From NCBI GenBank assembly GCA_027717645.1, contig JALLOG010000007.1:1-56823 (forward strand): DNA of 56,823 nt, written 5' to 3'. Position 1 is the stretch's first letter. Every line of letters starts with the position of its first letter. Source of the DNA: Desulfobacterota bacterium AH_259_B03_O07. Lineage in GTDB: Bacteria > Desulfobacterota_D > UBA1144 > Nemesobacterales > CSP1-2. Below the pieces are notes generated by a model. The model worked only from the letters and a program-made list of their open reading frames with translations, did no database searches and had not been told where the DNA came from. Shown here one piece after another: positions 9,583 to 19,063 of this stretch. The position numbers were made by a program, and so were the translations under genes.

Positions 9583-9596
9583 ACCAAACTACCTCC

Positions 9597-10247
9597 TTAT
9601 GTAGGCGAGTGGCCGAGATGTACGGCCAACTTACCTCTCAAAAAAAGCCTGGCCCTATGAAGCCTGGCTTTTACAGCCTGAACGCTCAGACCAAGGGCTG
9701 TCGCGATCTCTCGATTAGTTCTTTCTTCAAAATCACTCAATATTACAACAGCTTTGTCCAAAGGCTGAAGTTGATCTATTGTATTCTTAACTATATTGAG
9801 GAGCTGCTTATTTGTAACGATTTTATCGACATCTTGAGACCAGTCCACTACTGGTCTAACAAAATGATAACCGTCATTATTGAACTTGGGCATGTATTCC
9901 TCGACGAATACCTTGTCTTCTTTTTTTCGTTGTCTCAGCCTAGCTAAAGCTGTGTTCACGGTTATACGATAAAGCCAAGTAGAAAATTGTGATCTACCTT
10001 TAAATGTATTTGCCTTTTTATAAACCAAAAGGAAGACTTCCTGGACTATGTCTTCAGCATCTGCAGCGTTTCCTAAAAATTTAAAAGCAAGGCTATATAC
10101 CTTACTAAAATATCTGTCAAAAAATACTTCAAAGGACTTTTGATCCCCCGCCTTTATCCCTTTTATGAGGATTTGTTCGTTTTTTTCTGCGAGCTTTTCT
10201 TTAGTTTTAGTAATTTGTTTAAAACCCGCACCGGGCTTGGTTTTCAA
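9597..10247 (-). CDS. RNA polymerase ECF sigma factor (RpoE-like)
   Basis: Sigma-70 family transcription factor. Region 2 is clear (FEVFFDRYFSKVYSLAF, then AADAEDIVQEVFLLVYKKA and GRSQFSTWLYRITVNTA), and so is region 4 (LDKAVVILSDFEERTNREIATALGLSVQAVKARLHRARLF, quoted here only to mark the helix-turn-helix). I place the start at TTG 10247 because GAGGGA lies 8 bases before it. An ATG at 10355 would add a hydrophobic stretch unlike a sigma factor. The last residues (HLGHSPT) end 14 bases before the anti-sigma gene, so the two are co-transcribed. The stimulus is unknown. Confidence 0.88.
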   Translation of the reverse strand: MKTKPGAGFKQITKTKEKLAEKNEQILIKGIKAGDQKSFEVFFDRYFSKVYSLAFKFLGNAADAEDIVQEVFLLVYKKANTFKGRSQFSTWLYRITVNTALARLRQRKKEDKVFVEEYMPKFNNDGYHFVRPVVDWSQDVDKIVTNKQLLNIVKNTIDQLQPLDKAVVILSDFEERTNREIATALGLSVQAVKARLHRARLFLRGKLAVHLGHSPT

Positions 10248-10482
10248 TTTTACTTCCCTCGTATATCCAAATGATGAGAATCGAAAAAAAATAGAAAAAT
10301 ATATCAAATATTTGATAAAAGCAACAGTTGTAGTAAGGGAAGCTATAATTATCATTTGTCTCGATTAATAAAATTTTTACTATAACGTAAGGTACAAAGG
10401 CTCAAAATAACATCGGGTAAAAAGTTATCTGTAGGTTCTTAACACCCCTAATGTTTCGTTTCGACAGATTTTAATATAACTT

Positions 10483-10986
10483 TTAGTTTTTAACTGTCAT
10501 TAGTGGCGCAGTCCCAAAGTTTACCCCGAAGCGGTGACACCAGATAGTTACTGCCCTGTACTTTGATAAGTCCAGATCGTTGGGCAGTTCGTAGTTTTGA
10601 TCTCCAATGTTGCCCTTGATTGATCCAAGTGAAATGAAGCCGGCATTTTTTACTGTGTCGCTGTCATCAGCGTCTTCTGCCGCAATGAGGTATACACGTA
10701 CGTCTGGTCCATTGGATGTTTCAAAGTCTGTGAAACGAAGTACTCTCTTACCATCGGGTAGCTCATAGATTGAGGCATTACCCTTTGTCTCATGCGCTAC
10801 GCCATGGAAATTTCCTTTAAAAATGAGTCTTGGGGAGCTTTCGGATTGTACAGTTTCAACTGATGTTGTTTCTGGGAACCCCTCATCAACTCTTTTACTT
10901 ATGAAGATTCGTTCAGGCCGGAATAAATACCATAAAACAACAACGATTATCAAAACTATTATGATGATTATTGAACTCTTACTCAT
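10483..10986 (-). CDS. Membrane-anchored DM13-domain protein
   Basis: 167 residues with an N-terminal membrane anchor (IIIIIVLIIVVVLWYLF, residues about 5-22) and an exported DM13 domain (about 55-167). DM13 hallmarks are FKGNFHGVAHETKGNASIY, LRFTDFETSNGPDVRVYL and the near-C-terminal YRAVTIWCHRFGVNFGTAPL with the conserved cysteine. The domain is thought to take part in redox or electron transfer, though its activity is not firmly established. It lies alone, 128 bases from the upstream edge of the sigma gene's long form. Confidence 0.82.
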   Translation of the reverse strand: MSKSSIIIIIVLIIVVVLWYLFRPERIFISKRVDEGFPETTSVETVQSESSPRLIFKGNFHGVAHETKGNASIYELPDGKRVLRFTDFETSNGPDVRVYLIAAEDADDSDTVKNAGFISLGSIKGNIGDQNYELPNDLDLSKYRAVTIWCHRFGVNFGTAPLMTVKN

Positions 10987-11274
10987 AAATTAATCCTCCT
11001 ATCCATTAATTGCTATAACGTATTTTAACACAATCACTCATTCAGTTATAAAAGAGCCCTACTACTAACCAATTGTGTCTCCTTTATAGCGTCTTTAGAC
11101 GTTTGAATTTCTCAAAAGGATTTAAATTATATTCTGAAGCGTTCATGAGATCTACTCCCTGCTTCTTCTTCTGAAAAAGGTTTTTTGTTGTGAGATACCA
11201 GGAGCATGAAAGGATCTATGCATGAAGGGCTTAACTAGCTTGTTAGGTGGTTTTATGATATAAAAATCGTGATT

Positions 11275-11421
11275 ATGATCTTAGCCCTAATTCTATTAGT
11301 CACTGTTCTTTTCATTATTGTATCGACTGCTAAATTTAAATTACACCCCTTTCTTGCTCTTTTGTTCACTGCAATAGCCTACGGCTTACTTTCCGGTGTT
11401 ATTTCTGGAAGAAATGATTGA
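11275..11421 (+). pseudogene. Fragment of a GntP-type permease (N-terminus only)
   Basis: A 48-codon ATG-to-TGA stretch reads as two hydrophobic helices with FKLHPFLALLFTAIAYGLLS, resembling the start of gluconate:H+ symporters of the GntP family, where RFKLNPFLAL is typical. Full permeases are about 440 residues, and no continuation is visible after the stop. I take it as a remnant; a small membrane protein is the alternative. The rest of the 566-base gap 10987-11552 shows no further gene. Confidence 0.5.
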
Positions 11422-11552
11422 TCGACACTGACTCGTCTTTAAATATTTGGACACGTTATTTTGTCTTCTTATAACTATTTCCGTAAAGCTGGCTGCATCC
11501 ATTTTTTTTACCTCAGGTAAGGGGAAATTACTTTATGTGGTTTTGTGTAAAT

Positions 11553-12347
11553 TTACTTGGGTGCGTGCAAATAGCCACACCCTTTGAAGATGCAGCGCTT
11601 GTCGTTTATATGGTGCAGTTTAGCACAGATTACCCTGTGGGCACCTCTGATTCGAATATACAACTCTGCTGCTAAGAGCATTCCTATAGTAGGTGCTGTG
11701 AAATAGACCCACAAAGCCGTCCAAAGCTGAGCAGAAAGTGCCGGCCCGAAAGAACGGGCTGGATTGATGCTCATTCCCGAGATAGGCGATTCAAAAGTGA
11801 TATATGTTGCAATGAGTACACCTGCAAATAATCCCGTAAGATGTGCGATTTTTCTCGTGTTAGTTGCAATTAATACTACTAACATGAGTATGAATGAGAT
11901 TATTATTTCGGCCGCAAAGGCAACTATGGGTCCATCCATACCTGGGACCGTAGCGGCATAATTGACCGTAGGATGCGATATAGAATGTCTGAGAACCTGT
12001 GTCATGAGGAGAACTCCGGCTACTCCTCCGGCGAATTGAAAAACAATGTAGAAAAACGCATCCCATGGATAAATTTTCCCCAATCTAAAGAAGGTCAAGG
12101 TAATTGCTGGGTTGAGATGAGCCCCTGACTGTTTGCCCCAGGGGGAGTAAACTATAGCGACGGCAGTGAGACCTACACCTATACCTTTAATTAGACGCCG
12201 AAGTAAAGAGTCCGTAAATTCCGCTCTTATTGGTGAATTTGGATATTCACAAATTATAGTAATGACACACAGTGAAATCATAAAGACTGCAAGCCCGGCG
12301 GCTTCTATCAAATATTCAGGCCAGTGATGTCTTAATGAATTAATCAT
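11553..12347 (-). CDS. MIP-family aquaporin/glycerol facilitator
   Basis: Six-helix inner-membrane channel of 264 residues. Both pore half-helices are present: SGAHLNPAITLTFFRLG (first NPA) and SGMSINPARSFGPALSA (second NPA). The residue after the second NPA is Arg, which gives the selectivity-filter arginine. Arg-Ser after the second NPA (rather than the Arg-Asp of many glycerol facilitators) favours a water channel, but substrate is uncertain. The C-terminus ends with HHINDKRCIFKGCGYLH, an extra cysteine/histidine tail of unknown purpose. No operon partner. Confidence 0.92.
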   Translation of the reverse strand: MINSLRHHWPEYLIEAAGLAVFMISLCVITIICEYPNSPIRAEFTDSLLRRLIKGIGVGLTAVAIVYSPWGKQSGAHLNPAITLTFFRLGKIYPWDAFFYIVFQFAGGVAGVLLMTQVLRHSISHPTVNYAATVPGMDGPIVAFAAEIIISFILMLVVLIATNTRKIAHLTGLFAGVLIATYITFESPISGMSINPARSFGPALSAQLWTALWVYFTAPTIGMLLAAELYIRIRGAHRVICAKLHHINDKRCIFKGCGYLHAPK

Positions 12348-12437
12348 TGTTATATTAGACTAACAAATAAAATAAGGAGATTTATTGATATTAAACGGAT
12401 TAGTAATTATTTAACCAACATTTTAACTTGATAATTC

Positions 12438-12566
12438 CCTTTAGCTTGTTACAGCGTTTCCACTGTTATTGCAATGGCGGGTCCCACAAGTGTCATCGCG
12501 AACTTTTTGTGATGTAGGAGCAGCTTCTAGCTGCGAATATATTTCGCACCATGATGGTGCTCCTCC
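12438..12566. repeat. Dispersed repeat, family 2 copy
   Basis: A near-copy of 4037-4195, sharing TTGCAATGGCGGGTC, GTGTCATCGCGAAC, GTAGGAGCAGCTTCTAGCTGCGAA and TATTTCGCACCATG. It also ends in nested REP-like palindromes. It abuts a copy of the CTTGAT-core family (12581 onward), as does the copy at 4037, so the two families may travel together. Confidence 0.65.
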
Positions 12567-12580
12567 CTTTATTTACCCTT

Positions 12581-12802
12581 CTTTGTCTTGATACAAAGAA
12601 ACAACCCTTCGACAAAGCTCAGGATAGGGCTGGCAAAAAATTAGGATTTATTAAATCAATTCCTACAGCTAAAAATCTTTAATTCTACCCCAACCCTAAA
12701 TCTTTTTTTTAACGCTTCCAGAATTGATTTTGGCAATTTTTTGAATGCCCATTTAAAATCGAAAAGACTGCGCCCGAAATATCTAACATCTACAGAAATG
12801 AC
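12581..12802. repeat. MITE-like dispersed repeat, left-truncated copy
   Basis: It begins at CTTTGTCTTGATACAAAG, carries a CCCTTCGACAAAGCTCAGG insertion that other copies lack, then the shared long-hairpin arms. It ends with the intact terminus TAACATCTACA and AATGAC. The matching left terminus is absent, apparently lost at the junction with the family 2 repeat. Confidence 0.65.
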
Positions 12803-12969
12803 AATTTGGAATCACACTTCAAGCTTGCGGGAGTGACGAGCCATCATGGACATTTGTTTCGTATGTGAATGATTAATGATTGACTGTAATGGCCTGATAT
12901 GTTAATTACAGCCACCTTATAGGGATTTTGTTGGATGTATTGAAGATCCTTTTGTTAATAAAGATATAT

Positions 12970-12986
12970 CGCGCCAAGTTGGCGCG
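12970..12986. repeat. GC-rich hairpin
   Basis: A nearly perfect palindrome with 8-bp arms, CGCGCCAA/TTGGCGCG, and a single-base loop in otherwise AT-rich DNA. Likely another extragenic palindrome. The remainder of the gap 12803-13065 shows nothing I can name. Confidence 0.55.
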
Positions 12987-13065
12987 CCTACTGATTAGAC
13001 CTGGAAATCTATTTAAAAAGATTTTATGAGAAATTTTAATCTGAAAAGCGTATTAAAATTTTGTT

Positions 13066-13869
13066 TTACTGCTTATAAAATCTTTTTTCCCAACGCTTTT
13101 GGTTTTCTTGCGCTTCCTTGATGAAGGGGCTAAATACTGCAGCGCTTAGTATGAGTTTATTCAAAAGGTTAAAGGGAAACTTCACAGGCCTCTCAAAGTC
13201 TACGAATAAGACTGCTCGATGTCCGTTTGTGTCATTCCATACCTCGTGATTGAAAGAATCGTCAAATATCAGACTTTCTCCCTCAGACCAGTGAGTGATT
13301 TCTTTTTTAATGCGGATTCGGCATTTGTCCTTGGGGTCCGGGACTTTTAGGCCTAAGTGGTATCGGAGAACCCCGTTGTAGGGGCCACGATGAGGGGGTA
13401 TATGCTTTTTTGGAGAAAGTATCGAAAAAAAAGCTGTTTTCATACCAGGAATTCTTTTCAGTATTCTCGCTGTTTCAGGGCATCTTCGACAGTTCTCCTT
13501 ACTTTCCAGTCCATAGCCTGAAAGAAAAAAGGTCTTCCATTGATCGTCTTGTGTAATTGTTTTTACGTCACTCATTATTTCATGAAAGCTAGGCAGCTCC
13601 TCTCTTCTCTGCATGATTTGATCGAGCTCTCTTCGGATTTTCTGCCACTCTTGCTCGACGTCAGCCGCCCAGGGGAAAGTTGAGTTATCATAAATTGGCG
13701 GGTTTCCATGTATAGAGAATTTGATGAGAATTTTTTCTACAAATTCGATGAATGCTGTTATTGTTTTCCCAATTAGAGTAGTTGGAGGGTTTAGCGCTTT
13801 GTATTTGTTTGCGTCATTATTGTCATCATATTTGTTTTCACTTGATTCAGGATTTATTTCCGTATTCAT
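13066..13869 (-). CDS. Aspartyl/asparaginyl beta-hydroxylase-like dioxygenase
   Basis: Fe(II)/2-oxoglutarate-dependent oxygenase family (cupin fold, 267 residues). The core is visible: IPPHRGPYNGVLRYHLGLKVP (first His near residue 160), then GESLIFDDSFNHEVWNDT with the second iron-binding His, and RAVLFVDFERP. That pair of histidines matches the family's facial triad, in which the third ligand can be absent. A hydrophobic segment of about 17 residues near position 30-46 could associate it with the membrane. In bacteria some relatives act on lipid A or peptides; the substrate here is unknown. No operon partner. Confidence 0.82.
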   Translation of the reverse strand: MNTEINPESSENKYDDNNDANKYKALNPPTTLIGKTITAFIEFVEKILIKFSIHGNPPIYDNSTFPWAADVEQEWQKIRRELDQIMQRREELPSFHEIMSDVKTITQDDQWKTFFLSGYGLESKENCRRCPETARILKRIPGMKTAFFSILSPKKHIPPHRGPYNGVLRYHLGLKVPDPKDKCRIRIKKEITHWSEGESLIFDDSFNHEVWNDTNGHRAVLFVDFERPVKFPFNLLNKLILSAAVFSPFIKEAQENQKRWEKRFYKQ

Positions 13870-14040
13870 ATCAGATTGCTTGATAAACGAGAAACTTTTT
13901 TTTCTATTTTAGAAAAAAAGCGGATTAATAAAATAAGATTATATAAAACTCAAATGTATTCTCAAGGTTGTGAGTAACGAGGAATAATAGTATTTTCACT
14001 ACGAAAAGACTATTAATGGTCTTCACAAATATGTGGATTT

Positions 14041-14151
14041 AAAGCTGTCGTGGTGAGAGTTACTTCATCTACACACGGTATAGGCTATGCGGAAGCAATG
14101 AAAGGTGAGAGGTTGCCGTACTACTCTGGCAAAGGCATTGAAGATATATAA
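14041..14151 (+). pseudogene. Possible short-chain dehydrogenase remnant
   Basis: In the 500-base gap 13870-14369, an open frame reads VVVRVTSSTHGIGYAEAMKG and stops at 14151. It resembles the first strand and glycine loop of a Rossmann SDR (TGxxxGIG, here TSSTHGIG), but nothing else of the family follows. A weak call; chance cannot be excluded. Confidence 0.2.
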
Positions 14152-14369
14152 CTTCCTAGGAATGAAGATCCCAAAGTTGCTTTAAGAAGAAAGCAATAAT
14201 TCGAATATACTCGCTTTTTAGCTGAATTTATAGGTACTTAAGGGTTTACAGCAGTGAAAATCAAAAATATCTAGAGGAAAAATAATTAGAGATAGAATTT
14301 ACATTGACAGGAGCTATGAATTTTTGAGTTATAAAGAACATAAGAGGTTTATGTGTAAAATGGGATTGA

Positions 14370-17300
14370 TTAATTCACCATTTCCGATCTATCGGGGTAG
14401 GAAGGTCTTTCTGGCCTTTTTGTAGGCCTTGTCTCAAGCTGTTCTAGTATAACTTCTATTGCCTTGTCTAGTTGTCTATCATGTCCATCGGCAAGTTCAT
14501 GCGGGGCATTTACTACCTCATAATCCGGATCAACGCCGTAACCTTCTACTTCCCAATTACCATCTGAATTCCAGAAAGCATAGCTTGGCGCTGTAACGAA
14601 ACCGCCATCGATTAACTTAGGATTTCCACCAATTCCTATTAAACCGCCCAATGTTCTTGTTCCGACAAGCGGACCAAGCCCCGCCTTCCGAAAATAATAT
14701 GGAAATGCATCGCCTCCTGAGCCAGACCATCCGTTTATTATCATCACTTTAGGACCACTGTGAGATAGAAATGGTGTTTGTAAATCTGTCTGATCGCGCC
14801 TTGCCCAGTAGTTGAAAATTGGGCGATTCAGTAACTCAATGAAGCGATCTGGAACTTGTCCACCACCGTTGAATCTCTCGTCTATTATCAAACCTTCCTT
14901 GATTCTTTGTGGAATAAATTGCCGTACCAATTCGTTTTGACCTTCCGTGCCGGTACTGGGGACGTAGATATAACCGACGCGGCCCTTAGTTGAGTCTTCA
15001 ACCTTACGACGGTTTTCTTCGACCCATGAAAGATATCGTAAAAGGTAATCCTTATCTCTGGAAATCGGTTTTATCAGAATATCTCTTGAGTCCTTCGGAG
15101 TAGGGATAGTATTTATTGTAAGAGTAACTGCTTCATCGGCAAGCCCCTGAAATGCCTCCCATGGATCCTTAAATTTATTGAGGGGTTTTCCGTTTACGGC
15201 AATCAAGTATTCTCCGTCAATAACGTTAACTCCTGGTTCTGCGAGTGGTGATCGAACCTCAGCATCCCAAACAGCTCCAGTGTAAATCTTACTTATACGA
15301 TATGCATTGTTCTCCTTATCATATTCGAAATCGCAACCCAAGAGGCCTACTGAGATCTCTTCGGGACCTTCAGTGTCACCGCCGCCTACGTATGCATGCG
15401 AGCTGTTGAGCTCTGAAATCATTTCGCCTATTACATAATTCAAGTCCTGTCTATCTACTACATAAGGTAATAGAGATTCATAGCGGGTTTTCATGGCTTG
15501 CCAATCTACGCCATGCATGTTCGGATCATAGAAGAAGTCTCTCTCGATTCGCCACGCCTCGTTAAAGACCTGATTCCACTCCTCTCGTGGATCGATCCAT
15601 GCCTTCATCTTATCGGTTGGCAGCTCGCCGTCACCGACTTTCTTCCCTTCTGCAAGGTCGATAATTCCATACGTGGAATCACTTTTATAGATTATCTTTT
15701 TGCGATCCGAAGATATATTGTAGTTGTCTATCTTAGGAATTATGGTCTTCTCTTTTCCTTCTTTAATATCGTAGTATTGCAATTTTCCAGAGGGTTTGTC
15801 CGGTTTGGATGCCCCGGCTGCCGGGTAACGAATGTACACAACTTTGTCTTCTACGGCTGTTAGTCGACCAAAATTACCTGCGTCGACAGGTATCTTTACC
15901 ACCCGTTTTTCGAGACCTTCAATGTCGATTTCACTTTTTCCAGAGTTTTCTTCTTTCTTATCGTTCTCATTATGTTTTTTAGTATCTTCTTCGTCGCTGT
16001 ATGGCGCTATTGGTGATTTTATATTACTTCGCAGAGTGACCGCGTATATTTCTGTTGAGTTGGGATAAATCCATGTTTCATCCATGTCTCCATAAACTGG
16101 TTTAAATTTTCTGTTGGAATAGAAGAATAGGTACTTACCACTTGGATCAAATACGGGCGCCATGTCATGGTAATAATCACTGGTTACCTTGTCTGTTTTG
16201 TGTTTTACAAGATCATAAATCATTATTGCACTTTGACCGTTTGGCATCCTTCTAGAATAAGCTAGCCGTTTGCTATCGGGTGACCATGAGTAGACGTCAA
16301 TCAAAAACCATTCGTCTTTGTCCACAAATTTGAGTTTTTTGTTCTCGGTGTTAACAACGAAAAGGTTTCCTATTTGGTCGCTGAATGCCAGAAATTTACT
16401 ATCCGGGGACCAAACAGGTTTCAGTAGAAATCCTTTTCCAATGTTCGTTATTCTATTTTCTTCACCGCTTCCATCGCTTGGTCGAATGTATAATTCGTAT
16501 TCCCCTGTTCGATCTGAGAAGTAAGCTACATTTTTCCCATCGGGCGACCAGGCAGGAAATCTTTCTGCAACGCCGGAGCTATTGGTTAAGTTTCTTATGC
16601 TTCCTTGTTTGGCAGGTAATGTAAAGATCTCTCCCCTTGCTTCAAGGATTGCTCGTATGCCGCTTGTAGAAAGATCAAAATCCTCGATTAACTTAGAGAC
16701 ATCTGTTAGTTTTGGACGAACATCGGGTAGGTCTGAAGGGACTTCAATTTCTATGGGGCTGGCGGTTTCGTTTTTAAGGTCTAGTAAATATAACTTGCCA
16801 CCGTTTTCAAATACAATTGAGTCCGGGCCTAGACTCGGCCATTTGACGTCGTACTCGTTGAAATTGGTGACTTGTCTGAATTGTTTGGTTTCTATATCAT
16901 GCGCCCATATATTTAGTTTTTTTCTCGATCCTCGATCTGAAAGGAAGTAAATTGTGTTTTCATGCCACATTGGTATCCCGTCTATGCCATCGAAATCCGT
17001 CAATTTCTCAGATGTATTGTTTGTGAAATCGTATAGCCAGATATCACTGGCCATACCTCCTCGGTATCTTTTCCACGTTTGATTTTCCGCCGAAATAAAT
17101 TGAAAGACCATTCTATTGCCGTCGGTGCTAAAGCTTGCTAACTCACCGTATGGCATAGGCAAGGTCTCAGGAATCCCTCCTTCAATCGGCTGCTTAAAAA
17201 ACCGATTGAAACGACGACTAGGATTCATCATTTGTGAACGAAAGACAATATTATTACCATCTGGATACCATTCTACCACTAAGTCATCGTCTGGATGGTG

Positions 17301-17630
17301 CGTTAATCGATTTGGTACTCCGCCTTTAGTAGGAATAATATAAACATCGATGTTGCCATCGTAGTTTCCGCTGAATGCTATAGCTTTACCATCGGGTGAA
17401 AATTTTGGGAAAATCTCGTGTCCCCTCGCCGAGCTCAGTTTTCTAGCTATTCCTCCTTCCTTAGATGCAATCCACAAATCGCCGGCATACACAAAAACAA
17501 TATTTTCAGCACTCACATCCGGGAAGCGTAACATGCGTGCATCTGGAGATTGTTTATCGGCGGCAAGGGATGCTGTTAGTAATGCCGCAAAAAACCAGAT
17601 AATGCCTATCAGTAATGACACTTTTCTCAT
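14370..17630 (-). CDS. Tricorn-type S41 protease, secreted
   Basis: Large self-compartmentalising peptidase of 1086 residues. The order is: signal peptide (1-23), six/seven-bladed TolB/WD40-like propellers (repeats such as FPKFSPDGKAIAFSGNYDG and FPAWSPDGKNVAYFSDRTG) to about 690, tricorn C1 domain, PDZ-like segment (about 770-860) and S41 core. Catalytic residues of the family can be placed: the Ser-His pair in ELNSSHAYVGG, the nucleophile in NGWSGSGGDAFPYY, and the acidic residue in WEVEGYGVDPD. Archaeal tricorn degrades proteasome products; bacterial exported forms probably digest peptides in the periplasm. Transcribed alone. Confidence 0.9.
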   Translation of the reverse strand: MRKVSLLIGIIWFFAALLTASLAADKQSPDARMLRFPDVSAENIVFVYAGDLWIASKEGGIARKLSSARGHEIFPKFSPDGKAIAFSGNYDGNIDVYIIPTKGGVPNRLTHHPDDDLVVEWYPDGNNIVFRSQMMNPSRRFNRFFKQPIEGGIPETLPMPYGELASFSTDGNRMVFQFISAENQTWKRYRGGMASDIWLYDFTNNTSEKLTDFDGIDGIPMWHENTIYFLSDRGSRKKLNIWAHDIETKQFRQVTNFNEYDVKWPSLGPDSIVFENGGKLYLLDLKNETASPIEIEVPSDLPDVRPKLTDVSKLIEDFDLSTSGIRAILEARGEIFTLPAKQGSIRNLTNSSGVAERFPAWSPDGKNVAYFSDRTGEYELYIRPSDGSGEENRITNIGKGFLLKPVWSPDSKFLAFSDQIGNLFVVNTENKKLKFVDKDEWFLIDVYSWSPDSKRLAYSRRMPNGQSAIMIYDLVKHKTDKVTSDYYHDMAPVFDPSGKYLFFYSNRKFKPVYGDMDETWIYPNSTEIYAVTLRSNIKSPIAPYSDEEDTKKHNENDKKEENSGKSEIDIEGLEKRVVKIPVDAGNFGRLTAVEDKVVYIRYPAAGASKPDKPSGKLQYYDIKEGKEKTIIPKIDNYNISSDRKKIIYKSDSTYGIIDLAEGKKVGDGELPTDKMKAWIDPREEWNQVFNEAWRIERDFFYDPNMHGVDWQAMKTRYESLLPYVVDRQDLNYVIGEMISELNSSHAYVGGGDTEGPEEISVGLLGCDFEYDKENNAYRISKIYTGAVWDAEVRSPLAEPGVNVIDGEYLIAVNGKPLNKFKDPWEAFQGLADEAVTLTINTIPTPKDSRDILIKPISRDKDYLLRYLSWVEENRRKVEDSTKGRVGYIYVPSTGTEGQNELVRQFIPQRIKEGLIIDERFNGGGQVPDRFIELLNRPIFNYWARRDQTDLQTPFLSHSGPKVMIINGWSGSGGDAFPYYFRKAGLGPLVGTRTLGGLIGIGGNPKLIDGGFVTAPSYAFWNSDGNWEVEGYGVDPDYEVVNAPHELADGHDRQLDKAIEVILEQLETRPTKRPERPSYPDRSEMVN

Positions 17631-17844
17631 ATTTTAAATTCCTTTCTATTAAATTAATTTTATAATAGGATTCAATAATTAAAAATTTAATTCTGAATTA
17701 ATATTAAAATTTGGGATCTAATTTTATTAAAACCTTCATAATAAATTATAACTAATTTTTGAGTTAAGTTAGATGGTTTTTAAAAAGTTTCGTGAGTATT
17801 CCAAGACGGGGGAACCAGAATACGATGGTTTATATATAATATAA

Positions 17845-18468
17845 TTACCCTCTATTTTTCAGTGCGGTCCCCTTATATGTGTATCCGCCTATCTTGGGGG
17901 TTTTTTCCAAATAGAAATTCTCCAATTTAGAAATCTGTAAATTGTGACATTCAATGAGTTCTCTTATATTTCTGTTCAAATTGCAACCATCTGCGAGTGC
18001 CTTGTTTATGGAGTTAAATCGATTTTGCCATTTTTGGACATTTGGATCTGGTGACAGGCCATGTTCAAGGAAAAAAAATCGACCGCCTGGCCTTAAAACT
18101 CTTTTAATTTCAGAGAGTGCTTTATCAATATTGGATATGCTACATAATGTATATGTGCTGACTACACTTTCGAATGTTCCATCCGCAAATGGGAGGGAAT
18201 CTGCACTTAGAGTATGGATATCAACCTCAATCGGTGAAGACTTGATTCTTTTATTGGCTTTAGAATTCATACCAATATTTGATTCCACAATGGTTATTCT
18301 GCGAACATGCTCCGGGTAAAATGAAAGGTTAATTCCTGTTCCAAACCCTATTTCCAGAATTTCTCCATCTACTTCAGTGAGTACATCCCTGCGGTGTCTC
18401 TCTAGAACAAACCTTGACATTCCAAGTTCAAGTAGGAATGGAAAGATATACTTCTTATACATACCCAT
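17845..18468 (-). CDS. Class I SAM-dependent methyltransferase (UbiE/PMT-like)
   Basis: 207 residues with SAM motif I ILEIGFGTGINLSFYP, motif II ITIVESN, TLSADSLPFADGTFESVVSTYTLC, and RPGGRFFFLEHG, as in Methyltransf_11 proteins. The N-terminal FPFLLELGMSRFVLERHR and C-terminal GYTYKGTAL recall phospholipid N-methyltransferase-like or METTL7-type relatives. Substrate is not clear. It is the last intact core-type gene before the accessory segment, and a repeat begins 16 bases beyond its start codon. Confidence 0.82.
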   Translation of the reverse strand: MGMYKKYIFPFLLELGMSRFVLERHRRDVLTEVDGEILEIGFGTGINLSFYPEHVRRITIVESNIGMNSKANKRIKSSPIEVDIHTLSADSLPFADGTFESVVSTYTLCSISNIDKALSEIKRVLRPGGRFFFLEHGLSPDPNVQKWQNRFNSINKALADGCNLNRNIRELIECHNLQISKLENFYLEKTPKIGGYTYKGTALKNRG

Positions 18469-18483
18469 TTTGTGATTACTATT

Positions 18484-18613
18484 TTAGTTATTAAAAGTAA
18501 TTAATTAAAGGGTTGTATCCACATTTTGTAATCACATAATACAAAATACAAGCCTGAAACGCGCTCAAATAAGAATCACTACACCTATTTGTCAATTGTG
18601 AAGACGCGACCCC
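18484..18613 (+). repeat. Accessory-segment repeat, copy A
   Basis: About 130 bp running from TTATTAAAAGTAATTAA to GTCAATTGTGAAGACGCGACCCC. The same blocks recur at 31235 (long match) and, for the right 80 bp, at 22587 and 24891. Copy A lacks the 141-bp insert present in the latter copies C and D. Its right end GACGCGACCCC resembles a transposon terminus (see 21533-21790). Confidence 0.75.
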
Positions 18614-18789
18614 GTTTATATATTCAATTTATTTCCTCCTTCTTATTTGTCTGATATGTCCACAACTTGTACCGATGCTTGATTTGATCAAAGTGTTTCT
18701 AGTAAAATGGTTAGAAAGTATGAATCGACATAATAATATATGTTATGTGGAAAAAACCTGCAATCCTTCTATCTCTCCGGTAACATTTT

Positions 18790-18921
18790 CACTCTGACAG
18801 AGGATCACAATATGCTAGTTATGATGTTTTACAGTTGTTATCTGACAATGGATTTATACAAAGCATGAATAGAAACGGTAACTGTTACGATAATGCGATA
18901 TTTGTAAAAAAGCAAAACTGA
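18790..18921 (+). pseudogene. IS3-family transposase fragment
   Basis: Forty-three codons read HSDRGSQYASYDVLQLL then SDNGFIQSMNRNGNCYDNAI, the conserved integrase-core C-terminal stretch of IS3 OrfB (rve domain), and then run to a stop. A frameshift would let the reading continue as KSKTDL, like the usual FFxTLKTEL. The rest of the transposase, OrfA and the IS ends are not recognisable. The gap 18469-19063 otherwise contains only copy A and AT-rich DNA. Confidence 0.8.
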
Positions 18922-19063
18922 TTTGGCTATTTCTATCTGGCTTGAATACATATGTTTAATATGCTTAGAGATGTTTTGGTATCTTTTTTGCAGGTCGAGG
19001 TAGTATTGTATATTTGTTAAGTTCGATTGAGTAAATAGATAATAATTAGAAGAAAAGAGATAT

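Noticed and set aside
10247-10355. Upstream start for the sigma factor giving a hydrophobic N-terminus
   Set aside because: Weak ribosome binding site and a membrane-like stretch (IIIASLTTTVAFIKYLIYF) out of place on a sigma factor; TTG 10247 has a well-spaced GAGGGA.
15498-16950. Several plus-strand open frames opposite the tricorn protease gene
   Set aside because: All overlap fully a conserved 1086-residue protease on the other strand and carry no motif.
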